This document shows positions 42,697 through 52,071 of a stretch of 64,000 nucleotides of DNA, piece after piece (the stretch's first letter is position 1; each line of letters begins with the position of its first letter). Below the pieces are notes generated by a model. The model searched no databases and was not told where the DNA came from. It worked only from the letters and a program-made list of their open reading frames with translations. The position numbers were made by a program, and so were the translations under genes. The stretch comes from Actinoplanes sp. DH11 (GTDB lineage: Bacteria; Actinomycetota; Actinomycetes; Mycobacteriales; Micromonosporaceae). The stretch covers positions 1 to 64,000 of the forward strand of contig NZ_JAHWGU010000031.1 in NCBI RefSeq assembly GCF_020873875.1, read 5' to 3'.

Positions 42697-44313
42697 GTGG
42701 TTGTGGACGTCAAGGCGTGGACCATGGCCTCGCCGGGCGCGTGGCGTGGCCGCCGCTGGCTGTTGCCGTCGGTCGTCCTGGTGTTGCTGGGACAGATGGC
42801 GGCGGTCATGGTGGTCACCTCGGTGCAGCAGACGCCGACCATCGACGAGCCGGTCTACGTCGGCACCGCCGTCACCTACCTGCATCAGCACGGCCTGAGC
42901 TACAACCCCGAACATCCGCCGCTCGGGAAACTGATCATGGCGGTCGGCTTGACGTTCGCGCAGCCCCAGCTCGATCCGGCGTTTCACGGTGACCAGACTC
43001 AACTCGGCCGGCACGTGCTCTACGAGGCCGGCAACGACCCGTACCAGATGATGTTCCTGGCTCGGCTTCCGATTATTGTGCTCACGTTGCTGTTCGGGCT
43101 GGTGGTGTTCGCCTTCGCGCGGGATCTCGCCGGGCCCGTAGCCGGTGTGCTGGCGCTCGCGCTGTACGCGTTCTCACCGGACGTGATCGCGCACGGCTCG
43201 CTCGCCACCCTCGACCTGCCCGCGATCGGCTTCTTGCTCACCGCGACCTGGCTGCTGTGGCGGGCGAGGCAGCATCCACTGCCCTGTCTGCCGCTGGCCG
43301 GGATCGCGCTCGGCGCGGCACTGGCCACCCGGATGAGTGTGCTGCCGGCAGTACCGTTGCTGCTGGGCCTGTCATTGCTGGCACCGCGGCGGCTACGCGC
43401 ACTGGCGCCGGCCGGGGTGGGCGTCATCGCGGCCGCCGTCGTGTGGCTGGCTTACCTGGCCGTCGACCCGGCGCTGCGGTGGGTGCAGCCGACCGGCATA
43501 CCGGCGGTACCCGGGCTGAAGGGCGTCCTCGTCGACTGGCTGCCATTGCCGGACGCCTACCGCGACGGCATGCGGATCCAGTTGGGGTTCGAGAACGCCA
43601 CACACCGCGGCTTCCTGTTCGGCCGGCGCTATCAGGGCTCGCTCTGGTACTACCTGCCGGCAGCGCTGCTGGTGAAGACACCGCTCGGCCTGCTCGCGCT
43701 CTGGCTGGCCGGCACGGTGACCCTGCTCGCGGTGCCGAAGCAGCGGATCGCAGCGCTCTACCTGCTCCTGACACCGACCGTGCTGTTTGCCGTAGCGATG
43801 ACAGGAGCCCGCGACTTCGGTACCCGCTACGTGATCGTCCTGCCCGTCTTCCTGGCCGTGGCGGCGGGCACGGCCGTGGTCGTGCGCCGACGCTTGGCAC
43901 AGATCGGCGTCGCGGCGCTGACGCTGTTCGTCATCGTGAGCTCACTGCGGACCTTCCCCTACTACCTGCCTTACTCGAACGAGGCCTTCGGTGGGCCGGC
44001 CGCCACCCACCGGCACCTGCACGACTCGAACGTCGACTGGGGCCAGGACCTCGGCCGGCTCGCCGACCGGCTCCGCCAGCGGTATCCCGGAGAGCCCGTC
44101 TGGCTGGTGTACAAGGGTGCCGGCGTGCCCTCGGCGTACGGGATCAGGGCGAAGGACCCGCTCACGGTGCCGGCTACCGATGTCAGGGGTCTGCTGGTGG
44201 TGTCGAACAGCTCGATCGCCAAGGCGACCGGACGGCTCGCGGTGCTGCTCGGTGACAGCGGCACCCCGGTCGACGCGGTCGGCCACTCGATCACCATCTA
44301 CCGCCGGCCCTGA
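42697..44313 (+). CDS. GT39-like dolichyl-phosphate mannose transferase family
   Basis: A 538-residue multi-spanning glycosyltransferase of the GT-C superfamily. The catalytic acidic motif TIDEPVYVGTAVTYL near residue 48 and the HPPLGKL motif near 73 are visible; about ten hydrophobic helices follow, and a soluble C-terminal domain of about 120 residues begins at NEAFGGPAATHRHL. GT39 enzymes transfer sugars from polyprenyl phosphates to proteins or lipids at the membrane. GTG at 42697 is the start used; ATG at 42724 is an alternative since neither has a strong ribosome binding site. Confidence 0.85.
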   Translation: MVVDVKAWTMASPGAWRGRRWLLPSVVLVLLGQMAAVMVVTSVQQTPTIDEPVYVGTAVTYLHQHGLSYNPEHPPLGKLIMAVGLTFAQPQLDPAFHGDQTQLGRHVLYEAGNDPYQMMFLARLPIIVLTLLFGLVVFAFARDLAGPVAGVLALALYAFSPDVIAHGSLATLDLPAIGFLLTATWLLWRARQHPLPCLPLAGIALGAALATRMSVLPAVPLLLGLSLLAPRRLRALAPAGVGVIAAAVVWLAYLAVDPALRWVQPTGIPAVPGLKGVLVDWLPLPDAYRDGMRIQLGFENATHRGFLFGRRYQGSLWYYLPAALLVKTPLGLLALWLAGTVTLLAVPKQRIAALYLLLTPTVLFAVAMTGARDFGTRYVIVLPVFLAVAAGTAVVVRRRLAQIGVAALTLFVIVSSLRTFPYYLPYSNEAFGGPAATHRHLHDSNVDWGQDLGRLADRLRQRYPGEPVWLVYKGAGVPSAYGIRAKDPLTVPATDVRGLLVVSNSSIAKATGRLAVLLGDSGTPVDAVGHSITIYRRP

Positions 44314-44409
44314 CGGACGCCTGGCAGGCCCCGCGGTCAGCGGCACAGGCCCGCAGCGGTCCCGCCCCTCGGCGTGCGATGCCGGCGGGGCGTCGGCGAT
44401 GCTGAGGGC

Positions 44410-45243
44410 GTGCAGTACGTGTCCCGAGTGCCGCGACCGCCGCTGGACGGGCTGATCGACGACCTCTACTACCTGGCGGGTGCGCCGCCGTACGCCCGGC
44501 TGATGCTGCCGCCGATGCCGGGGGCGCTGCTCATCGTCAACCTCGGGGCGCCGTTCCGCATCCGCGCCGGCGCCGGCACCGCCGAGTACGCCGACGGCTG
44601 CGTGGTTACCACACCCACCCGCGCGTTCGAGTTCGGCTACCCACCCTGGACCCGGTCCGTGGGCGTGCACGTCAAGCCGTGGGGGCTGGCGCCGTTCCTG
44701 CCGATGCCCGCGGCCGAGCTGTCCGACCGGCCGGTGACGCTGGAGCAGGTGTGGGGCCGGCCCGCCGTCGCCGAGCTGCGGGACCGGCTGGCCACGGCGG
44801 ACCGGCCGCACGCGATGCTGACGGTGCTCGAGCAGGAGCTGAGGCGACGGCTGGGCGAGACCACCGGGCTGGGCCTGGTCCGCCGTGCGAGCAGGGTGAT
44901 CGCGGCGACCGGCGGCGCGGTGGCGATCGGCGGGCTGAGCGAGGCGGCCGGGGTCAGCAGCACCCATCTGGCGCAGCGGTTCAAGGCGCTGATCGGCGTC
45001 ACGCCGAAGCGGCTGGCCCGCACCCACCGCTTCGCGACCACCGTGCTCGCGATCGACTTCGCCGCACCGGTCGACTGGGGTGACGTCGCCGCTGGCGCCG
45101 GCTACTTCGACCAGGCCCACTTCGGCCACGAGTTCCGGGACTTCACCGGGCTCACACCGACCCGGTACGCCGAGGTCCGGCGCCGGTTCCTGCGCGAGCA
45201 TCCCGGCAGCGCGCTGGACGGCTGGTCGCTGCCGGCCGATTGA
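44410..45243 (+). CDS. AraC-family transcriptional regulator
   Basis: A 277-residue regulator with an N-terminal cupin-like sensor domain (APPYARLMLPPMPGALLIVN) and a C-terminal two-helix AraC DNA-binding domain (GGLSEAAGVSSTHLAQRF, IGVTPKRLARTHRF, GYFDQAHFGHEFRDFTGLTP). The GTG at 44410 was chosen because it follows CTGAGGGC. No target is evident; the DHFR-like gene that follows within 63 bp on the same strand could be controlled by it. Confidence 0.9.
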   Translation: MQYVSRVPRPPLDGLIDDLYYLAGAPPYARLMLPPMPGALLIVNLGAPFRIRAGAGTAEYADGCVVTTPTRAFEFGYPPWTRSVGVHVKPWGLAPFLPMPAAELSDRPVTLEQVWGRPAVAELRDRLATADRPHAMLTVLEQELRRRLGETTGLGLVRRASRVIAATGGAVAIGGLSEAAGVSSTHLAQRFKALIGVTPKRLARTHRFATTVLAIDFAAPVDWGDVAAGAGYFDQAHFGHEFRDFTGLTPTRYAEVRRRFLREHPGSALDGWSLPAD

Positions 45244-45306
45244 TTTCTTACAAGAACGACAGCCCGCGAACCGCTAGGTTGGGGCCACCCCAGCAGAGGA
45301 GAGTCC

Positions 45307-45888
45307 GTGGGCACAGTGGTCATGTACAGCTCGGTGTCGGTGGACGGCTTCATCGCGGACGAGAACGACCAGCCGGGACCGCTGTTCGACTGGTTGACAA
45401 GCGGTGACGTCGCGTTGGACGACAGCGGCGTGCTGACGGTGTCGCAGACCTCCTACGACCACGTCCGGCCGTACTGGGACCAGATCGGGGTGACAGTCGC
45501 CGGTCGCCACGTCTTCGACCTGACGGACGGCTGGGACGGCAAACCCCCGAGCGGGATCGACCACGTGGTCGTCGTGACGCATCGGCCGCCGCCCGAGGGC
45601 TGGGACCCCGGGGCGCCGTTCCACTTCGCCGACGGCGTCGAGGCGGCCCTGGCCACGGCGCAGGAACTGGCCGGTGACCGCACGGTCGAGGTCGCCGCCG
45701 GTGACGTCGGTGGTCAGGCGCTCGCCGCGGGCCTGGTCGACGAGGTGCGCATGGACGTCGTACCCGTCGTGTTCGGGTCCGGCAAACGGTTCTTCGGGTC
45801 GGTCGACGCGCAGCACCTGCTGGTCGACCCGGACGTGGTGATCCAGGGCAACCGGGTGCTGCACCTGCGCTACCGGGTGCGCCGCTGA
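45307..45888 (+). CDS. Dihydrofolate reductase-family (RibD C-domain) protein
   Basis: A 193-residue DHFR/RibD-like reductase. Typical segments are YSSVSVDGFIADENDQPG, VAGRHVFDLTDGWDG, VEVAAGDVGGQALAAGLVDE and VFGSGKRFFGS. Members reduce pyrimidine or pteridine-like substrates with NADPH, or are of unknown activity. GTG start follows GAGGAGAGTCC. It is a likely target of the AraC regulator upstream. Confidence 0.9.
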   Translation: MGTVVMYSSVSVDGFIADENDQPGPLFDWLTSGDVALDDSGVLTVSQTSYDHVRPYWDQIGVTVAGRHVFDLTDGWDGKPPSGIDHVVVVTHRPPPEGWDPGAPFHFADGVEAALATAQELAGDRTVEVAAGDVGGQALAAGLVDEVRMDVVPVVFGSGKRFFGSVDAQHLLVDPDVVIQGNRVLHLRYRVRR

Positions 45889-45924
45889 GCCGGGTCCACC
45901 TCGCCTGCTGTTAGCTTCCTTCCC

Positions 45925-46479
45925 GTGGACAGGGGTTACGGCCTTGCGGACGCTCTCCAGGAGTGGAGCGGATGGCTGAGCAGGCTCGGCGCTCCGGTCG
46001 CCCCGTGGCTACGGCCTGGACGGCCGACGTCGGAGATCATCGCCGTGCTCGGACCGGAGCTGCCCGCAGCCGTCCACACCTGGTTCTCATGGTGCGACGG
46101 CGTCGAGGATGCGCCTGGCCAGTCGATCGGCGACTGCTGGGTGATCCCGGGCTACCGGCCGGTCGCCCTCGCCGAGACCCGCGACGACTGGTACGTCGAA
46201 CTGCCGTACCCCCACTGGGTGCCGCTGCTGCGCGACGGCGCCACCGATCTTCACGTGGCCGCGTGGTCCGCGGCCGGTGCGGAACCGGTTGTCGTGTCTC
46301 TGCTGGATCCGGGAGACCCGGTCGTCGAGTACGGTTCGATCGCCGAGCTGGTCGCCGTGACCAACACCTGCTTCGCGCGGTCCGTCTATGCCCTCGACGA
46401 GAGCGGTCTGCTCGACCTCGTCGACGATGCGGGCTACGACGCCATCTATGAAGAGATCACCGGCCTGCCGGCCACGTGA
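45925..46479 (+). CDS. SMI1/KNR4-like protein
   Basis: A 184-residue SMI1/KNR4-like (SUKH) protein. The pattern P-X-X-I-I (RPTSEIIAVLG), ELPAAVHTWFSWCDGVED, GYRPVALAETRDDWY and WVPLLRDGATDLHVAAW match the superfamily. SUKH proteins often act as immunity proteins to contact-dependent toxins but also stand alone. GTG start at 45925. The 3' end overlaps the C-terminus of the TetR gene on the opposite strand by 34 bp. Confidence 0.8.
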   Translation: MDRGYGLADALQEWSGWLSRLGAPVAPWLRPGRPTSEIIAVLGPELPAAVHTWFSWCDGVEDAPGQSIGDCWVIPGYRPVALAETRDDWYVELPYPHWVPLLRDGATDLHVAAWSAAGAEPVVVSLLDPGDPVVEYGSIAELVAVTNTCFARSVYALDESGLLDLVDDAGYDAIYEEITGLPAT

Positions 46480-47135
46480 CGCTGACCGACCGACCGCGTC
46501 GGACGGCAGGCGGTCTCGAGGTAAGCGTCCATTCCGGCGCGAACCGCCGCGTAAGCCCGTGCGGCGGCGTCTACGATCGCGGCGCGTACGGTGTCGCTTT
46601 CTTCACCGAGTGATATGCGGCGCCGAATCTCCGCGTGCAACGCCCGGTCCACGCCGGCAATCACTGCGGCAGTGGCGTGCGGAACCAATGGATCCGTGGG
46701 CGTCGCACTCATCTCAGCGAGCTTCTCGGCCAGCGCGGCCTCGGTCAGTTCGGCGAGCAGGCGCGCCCTTGCCTGAAGTGCCGGGCTTTTGTCGACAACG
46801 CGCCAGAAAGCGACCATGTCGCTGCTGATCCCCAAGGTGGGATCGTTCCGGCTCACCGCCGCAAGGAAGGATCGATGCACCGCATCGACCACTGATTCGC
46901 CGGGAGCACAGTCGGCGATTGCCCGTGCAAGCCGTTGGACTACGTCGGCTTGGCGGTCGAAGAAGAGGTCTTCCTTGGTGGGGAAGTAGTTGAAGACAGT
47001 GTTGACCGAGACCTGTGCCGCTTTCGCGATGTCCGCCACCGTGACCTGGTCGAAGCCGTTGCTGAGAAAGAGCGACAAGGCGGTGTCCGCGATCGCTGTC
47101 CGTGTCGCCTGCTTCTTCTCGTCTCGTAGCCCCAC
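46446..47135 (-). CDS. TetR-family transcriptional regulator
   Basis: A 229-residue TetR protein. The HTH is residues 10-55 (ADTALSLFLSNGFDQVTVAD, AAQVSVNTVFNYFPTKEDLF) and the ligand domain follows. GTG start at 47135. A perfect palindrome, 47158-47180, lies between this gene and the divergent TIM-barrel gene at 47197, so it likely represses both itself and that gene. The ligand is unknown. Confidence 0.92.
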   Translation of the reverse strand: MGLRDEKKQATRTAIADTALSLFLSNGFDQVTVADIAKAAQVSVNTVFNYFPTKEDLFFDRQADVVQRLARAIADCAPGESVVDAVHRSFLAAVSRNDPTLGISSDMVAFWRVVDKSPALQARARLLAELTEAALAEKLAEMSATPTDPLVPHATAAVIAGVDRALHAEIRRRISLGEESDTVRAAIVDAAARAYAAVRAGMDAYLETACRPTRSVGQRHVAGRPVISS

Positions 47136-47157
47136 CAGCAGATCATAGCGTCACCCC

Positions 47158-47180
47158 AAACTTGGTGTCACACCAAGTTT
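47158..47180. promoter_or_regulatory. TetR operator
   Basis: AAACTTGGTG (47158-47167) and CACCAAGTTT (47171-47180) form a perfect 10-bp inverted repeat with a TCA spacer. It lies in the 61-bp space between the TetR gene and the divergent TIM-barrel gene, as expected for a TetR autoregulatory operator. Confidence 0.75.
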
Positions 47181-47196
47181 CGCGTACGGTGTCGCC

Positions 47197-48201
47197 ATGG
47201 CACTCCTCTTCGGCATCTACCCCGGCGGCCTCAGCGGCGCGGCGGACGGATCAGTCACCGACGGCCCTGCCGAACAGCCCGCACGCATCAACGCCGCACT
47301 CGACGCCCTGCACGGTGAGCACCCGTTCCTCGTCCGCGGCTACCTGCACTACAGCGATGCGGCTCCGGGCGCCGTGCAGGCCCCGCCGAACCCCGCCCAG
47401 TACGCCACCGGCAGCCGGCGTCTCGACCTGGTGCTGTGCTTTCGTGAACCCGGCCTCGATCTCAGCGGCTGGCTCGACTTCGTCCGCGCACAGGTGCGCC
47501 AGCACGCCGCATGCCTCGCCACACTGCAGATCACCGAGGAGGCCAACCACGCCGGCCCCGGCGGGGACGGCGGCTTCCCGGCCGCGCGGCAAGCGCTCGT
47601 CGAAGGTGTCATCGCTGCGAAGCGCGAAGCAAACCGGCTCGGACTCGCTGCTCGGGTGGGCTGCAACTCCACCCTCGCCTTCGACCCGGCCCAAGAATTC
47701 TGGACCGACCTCGGCCGTCGCGGCGGTGACGAATTCCGGTCCGCCCTCGATTACGCAGGCCTCGACTTCTTTCCCGATGTTTTCCAGCCGATTCCGGCGG
47801 AACGCCTTCCCGGGATCGTCGAAGGGGCCATCAAACTCTTCCGCCACCAGAGCCTCGCTGCGGCAGGCATCGAAGAATCAGTGCCGATCCATATCACCGA
47901 GCACGGCTGGGGGACTGGCGTCGATCGGCCGTACTCCCGTCAGGCCGAAGTGCTCGAAACCGTCGTGCGTACCATCGACGGCCACAGCGAAGAACTCAAC
48001 ATCACCACCTACGAGCACTTCGCGCTACGCGACGCGAACACCCGCCACGACCATCCCCTCTTTCAGCTCGGCATCCTCGACTCCGATTACCGGCCGAAAC
48101 CGGCGGCCACCACCTATCGAGATCTCATCAATGAACTCAGCTTGTCGTTTAACCTCCCGGATCCGCCCAACGTCGCCGCGGACTCCACCGCTGCGTCATA
48201 A
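47197..48201 (+). CDS. TIM-barrel glycosidase-like protein
   Basis: A 334-residue protein. The pattern resembles clan GH-A glycoside hydrolases: an acid pair in LQITEEANHAG (E114/E115) and a second acidic residue in IHITEHGWGTG (E235), plus an N-terminal MALLFGIYPGG strand. No signal peptide is seen, so it is intracellular. The family is not certain. Divergent from TetR and behind its operator, it is probably induced by the TetR ligand, perhaps a plant- or sugar-derived compound. Confidence 0.7.
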   Translation: MALLFGIYPGGLSGAADGSVTDGPAEQPARINAALDALHGEHPFLVRGYLHYSDAAPGAVQAPPNPAQYATGSRRLDLVLCFREPGLDLSGWLDFVRAQVRQHAACLATLQITEEANHAGPGGDGGFPAARQALVEGVIAAKREANRLGLAARVGCNSTLAFDPAQEFWTDLGRRGGDEFRSALDYAGLDFFPDVFQPIPAERLPGIVEGAIKLFRHQSLAAAGIEESVPIHITEHGWGTGVDRPYSRQAEVLETVVRTIDGHSEELNITTYEHFALRDANTRHDHPLFQLGILDSDYRPKPAATTYRDLINELSLSFNLPDPPNVAADSTAAS

Positions 48202-48332
48202 AGGGTGACTACAGCGAGTGCCGGCCAGCGCGCTGGGCGCGGATAGAGACGAGACGGAGCGCGCGTTCTCTGCGGCAGAAGAGTGCGCTGTTCGCGCGGT
48301 ATGTATAGCGGCTTCGCGTTGTTCCGGTGTGA

Positions 48333-48917
48333 TTACAAGACCGGCCGCCAACGGCCAGCCTCGTGGTCCCAGACGAACACGTTGCCTGCGTATTCGGGGA
48401 TGCTGAGGTTAATCTCGGTGAGGGCCTGGAACGCCTCGTCTGGCAGGTCACCGGTAATGTGGAACTGGGCCTTTGACGGGGCATCCTCGATCTCGAATCG
48501 CCCGTTCGCGCCGGTCCGGGCGGCACGCATCCGCCTAGCGATATCGGCGAGCTTCTCCCAGCCAGCATCGGCGGTGCGCTCGCCGAGCCGGGTCATAGCT
48601 CCTTCGACGAACGGCTTGACGAAGCCATCAGCAATCAGGTCGCGAAGCTGACGCCGCAGCGTAGTCAGCGACACATGCGTAGGGACGCGGGCTAGATCGA
48701 CATCCTTGAGCGGCACCCGTCCATCTTGGTCGTAGTCAAGCCACGCGATGTGCGAGAGAACCGCAAAGCACCTGGTGTACGTGCGGCGCATGAGGTGCCT
48801 GCCCACGAAGCTATGCGTGTCCATCGGCATCCGGGTGGGCATCGGTTCTGGAAGCACCCCGCCACGATCGCCCGTCTCGGCCGCTAAACGTGAGGGCTCG
48901 CCGAGCCGGTCGCCCAT
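48333..48917 (-). CDS. Hypothetical protein, possible winged-helix
   Basis: A 194-residue protein. The middle segment (RRTYTRCFAVLSHIAWLDYD, LKDVDLARVPTHVSLTTLRR, QLRDLIADGFVKPFVEGAM) has the pattern of a winged helix followed by a beta-strand tail. Several in-frame ATGs exist within the first 45 residues; the first one (48917) is given, but a later one is possible. It is downstream of the CHAT protease gene on the same strand and may be its partner or substrate. Confidence 0.55.
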   Translation of the reverse strand: MGDRLGEPSRLAAETGDRGGVLPEPMPTRMPMDTHSFVGRHLMRRTYTRCFAVLSHIAWLDYDQDGRVPLKDVDLARVPTHVSLTTLRRQLRDLIADGFVKPFVEGAMTRLGERTADAGWEKLADIARRMRAARTGANGRFEIEDAPSKAQFHITGDLPDEAFQALTEINLSIPEYAGNVFVWDHEAGRWRPVL

Positions 48918-49020
48918 CTGAGTGCGCCATCAGCCCCTCATACGGAAGATGACGGCCAGCGCACGACCACGACGGCATGAGAGTTCCACAGCACAGGATA
49001 ATTTACGTTCGAGGCGAAGG

Positions 49021-51186
49021 TTATGTAGGAGGCAACTTGGCGCCCGCTACTATGCTCATCGGATCCCGGAAATATATGCGCTCAGGACGGCCGGCGAGGA
49101 CGTAGAAAAGCGATTCTGGAACGTACCCGGGGCGACGAAACCAATTCTCCACCTGGGAACGCCTTCCTTGATCCTCGGCGATATCTCCAAGAACCTTTTC
49201 CGTGTCTTCGTAAATGTGGGTGCTGCGTAGCCGCCCGCGTGATCTTGTGTCCATGAACTCTTGAAGCACGGGTTTACCGGATGGCCCAGCGCCCAACAGC
49301 CAGCTTCGGAGAGACGAGCTTCCGCCCATAATGTCATTTACCGCATTCGAGCTCTGTACGTGGTGCCAAACTTCCAGGAGTGTTGGAAAGTCTCTCCTTC
49401 CCGACCTAACCTCAGCTAGGTAGACGAAAAAGCGCGTCATTAGAATGGCGTTGTGTCGTACATCAACAGGAACTTGAGTGCCGAGGATCGCCACTGCGCC
49501 CTCCCGGAACAACAAATCGGTAATGCTAATGGCGCTGGCACCGCGCGGTGCTGTCGAGCAAGCGCTGAGAAGCACGACTGGCGGTAAGGGGCCCAGACCT
49601 GGCCCTGCGACGAAATCCCGACCTACGTGCAGGCCTGCAATTTGCCCAGTCGGATCAACGCCTCCGTGCGCGCTTATTATCAGAATATCGGGAGCGACTG
49701 CAGTTAGGGCATCTCGAAACTCGCTGGCCGAACCAACGTCTCTTCGCTCAAATTTGATCCCCGAGTCGGCGCCGAGAACTTTTTGTTCCACTGATCGCCA
49801 CGCATTCCGTGAAATCGCCCCGACTGGATCGCTTGTTGAGATGCACTCAACTACCAGGATTCGAATTTTCCCAGACAGGTCAATGATGTCTACGTGCTCC
49901 AACTCATCTTGCAGTGCGCGCGTAAGCGGAAGCAATGGGCGATAAGTGATTGGAGTTGTAGTGAGCAACGGAGCCGTGTCGCCTGGCAAGCAAGCAAGAC
50001 CTAGTGGAAAATTAGAAAAAGCGGTGATAGACGATGCACGTCGCAGCATCTCTATCATTTCATCAGTCCACAGCGGTTTCAGGGTTTCAGTAATCTGCCG
50101 AAGGAATTTCCCAACTATTGCTCCGTTGGGCGTTCGAGCCGCGAAGTGCTTCTCCAGCTCCCTGAGCAGGGTGAATGCTCGCTGCGGAACCGAAGGCATC
50201 AGCAAACCGTTACCGGCTCGAGCTATGGCGCGGTGTGTGGCGACAAATTCTATTGCCGCCCTTTCAATCATAACGTCAGGGCGGTCGAGAATCGCTCGCG
50301 GCCAGACATCATCCGGATCACATGCTGCGATGGTAGCCACATTCTTTCGCAGCGAGGGCTCGTATGCTTGGCGAACATATGCCGAGGACACTCCCGGCAA
50401 AGCGACTGCAAGGGGAACCTTTAGAGTTGAACTCTCGGCTTCCGCCACTTGAGGAAGGAGGTTGACAGCCATCTGGGCGTCGTGCCCTTCGGCCTCAAGG
50501 CGAGCTAGCGCCGCAATCAAGATTTGCCCCTTTATCGCCTGGCTGACTAGGTCAGGCAACACTGAGGTCTCATCCGGTTCAAGGTAGGAGGACTCGCCTA
50601 GCCTGCCTACCAGATGTTGATATGGCAATGAGGTTGGCGCTAGGTCAATTCTTGTGGTCAAGCTAGGTGAAGCAGCGTGGTCGTCGGCACGACTGATCTC
50701 CTCCGGTGAGAATTTTTGGCGAATCGAGTCCCAGTGCTCCCTGAGCAACTCATTTGATAGCTGCGAGAATGCAACGCTCGGAAGTGCAAAACCTAGCGTT
50801 CGGGCTCGCTCGGCAGCCTCTTCGGTGATCTCGTCGGGGCAGATCGCTAGGACGGGAGTGAGGTGCCGCATTAGATTGCCGAGCGTCGCCTCGTCGAAAG
50901 CATATAGTGGTACAAGGATGATCTCGTGACCAAGGTCTAACTGCCGAGATGCCCGCAGGACTCTCGCAGGGACTGCAGTCAGCGCACTGAAACTATTTGG
51001 CAGATGCAGGGCATACCAAAGTCCTGGTAGTGCTGCAGCAACATCGCGATCGAGGCCATGCGGCACTGTGATCCCCGATGCCTCATTCTGAGTACCCGCC
51101 ACCAGCGGGAAGTATGGTGCATCCGGTTTGGCCGTGGCGAAAGGTACGACGTATGCAGGTGGCCGGAGGAGCGGTGCGCTGGTCAT
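49021..51186 (-). CDS. CHAT-domain (caspase-like) protease
   Basis: A 721-residue protein. The C-terminal domain has the CHAT catalytic dyad: H507 in LIISAHGGVDPTG and C543 in VVLLSACSTAPRGA. The first ~440 residues are unlike any recognised domain, and the last ~110 residues after SLRSWLLGAGPSG are a tail of unknown role. ATG at 51186 is the start; a TTG at 51249 is not plausible. The gene is visibly less GC-rich than the rest of the window and lies next to mobile-element genes, so it is probably horizontally acquired. CHAT proteases in bacteria are typically defence or cell-death effectors activated by a partner. Confidence 0.85.
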   Translation of the reverse strand: MTSAPLLRPPAYVVPFATAKPDAPYFPLVAGTQNEASGITVPHGLDRDVAAALPGLWYALHLPNSFSALTAVPARVLRASRQLDLGHEIILVPLYAFDEATLGNLMRHLTPVLAICPDEITEEAAERARTLGFALPSVAFSQLSNELLREHWDSIRQKFSPEEISRADDHAASPSLTTRIDLAPTSLPYQHLVGRLGESSYLEPDETSVLPDLVSQAIKGQILIAALARLEAEGHDAQMAVNLLPQVAEAESSTLKVPLAVALPGVSSAYVRQAYEPSLRKNVATIAACDPDDVWPRAILDRPDVMIERAAIEFVATHRAIARAGNGLLMPSVPQRAFTLLRELEKHFAARTPNGAIVGKFLRQITETLKPLWTDEMIEMLRRASSITAFSNFPLGLACLPGDTAPLLTTTPITYRPLLPLTRALQDELEHVDIIDLSGKIRILVVECISTSDPVGAISRNAWRSVEQKVLGADSGIKFERRDVGSASEFRDALTAVAPDILIISAHGGVDPTGQIAGLHVGRDFVAGPGLGPLPPVVLLSACSTAPRGASAISITDLLFREGAVAILGTQVPVDVRHNAILMTRFFVYLAEVRSGRRDFPTLLEVWHHVQSSNAVNDIMGGSSSLRSWLLGAGPSGKPVLQEFMDTRSRGRLRSTHIYEDTEKVLGDIAEDQGRRSQVENWFRRPGYVPESLFYVLAGRPERIYFRDPMSIVAGAKLPPT

Positions 51187-51575
51187 CCCCGTATTATCGC
51201 CGACTCTTCGGCTCAAGGAAGAGTGTCCCGGCAAGAGCTTGGTGATCAACTAGACTACGCTGACGGAAAAGCGAAGATCTTATGATTAGCCGTTGGGCAA
51301 GGAACTCTCATCGGCTACATCAGTGCGGGTCAATTGTTGTTGGTTGAGTGGCGGAGGGCCATTTTCGGAGGTGGCGAATAGCTGCCACCGGCTCCCGGCG
51401 CTCGGGGCAGCTTCGCTGGCTCCGATAACGGCTGGCGGTCCGGTGGCTTGGCGCGTCAGGGTGAACCGTGATCACTATTCAACGAGTGCGTGTGCGCTGG
51501 AGTGCGGCAGCACGTGGGGCGCCGGCGGCGAACGCCCGGCGGGGTCTGTGCAGCCCAGCGGTGCTTCCGCCGTCG
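51187..51575. other. Intergenic, left edge of CHAT island
   Basis: About 390 bp with no recognised gene. The GC content rises from the low level of the CHAT gene to the normal level between 51300 and 51500. It carries the CHAT promoter and the promoter of the gene at 51576. Confidence 0.4.
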
Positions 51576-52004
51576 ATGCCAGCCGGTGATGTGGTCATTC
51601 ACGACGTGCTTGCAGATGAGGCAGCCCGGTACGTGTTTCATGACGGCGTAGTCACTGGTGGCCTGGATCAAGCCCGAGACCTCGACCTCTGGTTGTCCGT
51701 GGAGAAGGGGACGCTGATCGTGGACCGGTTACCGGGTTGCGCCGCCTATCCGCGGCAGAGTGGCCCGTCCCGCCTCTTCACGCTCAAGCCCGGGGAGATC
51801 GGCCGGTATCAGGCGAACTTCCGGTTCACCGTCACCACCTGCGCCTGCAATCCCAGCTGGTACTACGAGGACTGGCTGATACTCATCGCGAACGGCGAGA
51901 TGAAGACCGACGGGTTCGTCTCACGCAAGCCCGACCATCATGTCGACCACCGCGTCCACCTTTACGGCGGATCGAGACGACCGAGCCGAGAACACGGCAA
52001 GTGA
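51576..52004 (+). CDS. Hypothetical protein, 142 aa
   Basis: ATG at 51576 begins MPAGDVVIHDVLADEAARYV. The product is a small beta-rich cytoplasmic protein with CACNPSWYYEDWLILIANGE. No signal, membrane segment or family is recognised. The frame is open upstream but the coding character begins at this ATG. It lies between the CHAT gene and another hypothetical gene. Confidence 0.5.
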   Translation: MPAGDVVIHDVLADEAARYVFHDGVVTGGLDQARDLDLWLSVEKGTLIVDRLPGCAAYPRQSGPSRLFTLKPGEIGRYQANFRFTVTTCACNPSWYYEDWLILIANGEMKTDGFVSRKPDHHVDHRVHLYGGSRRPSREHGK

Positions 52005-52071
52005 TTGCGAGGTTTCAGCCGACGCGCACGATCGGCGGCAAATGAGGGCGACTGGGTGAGACGATCAGGCG

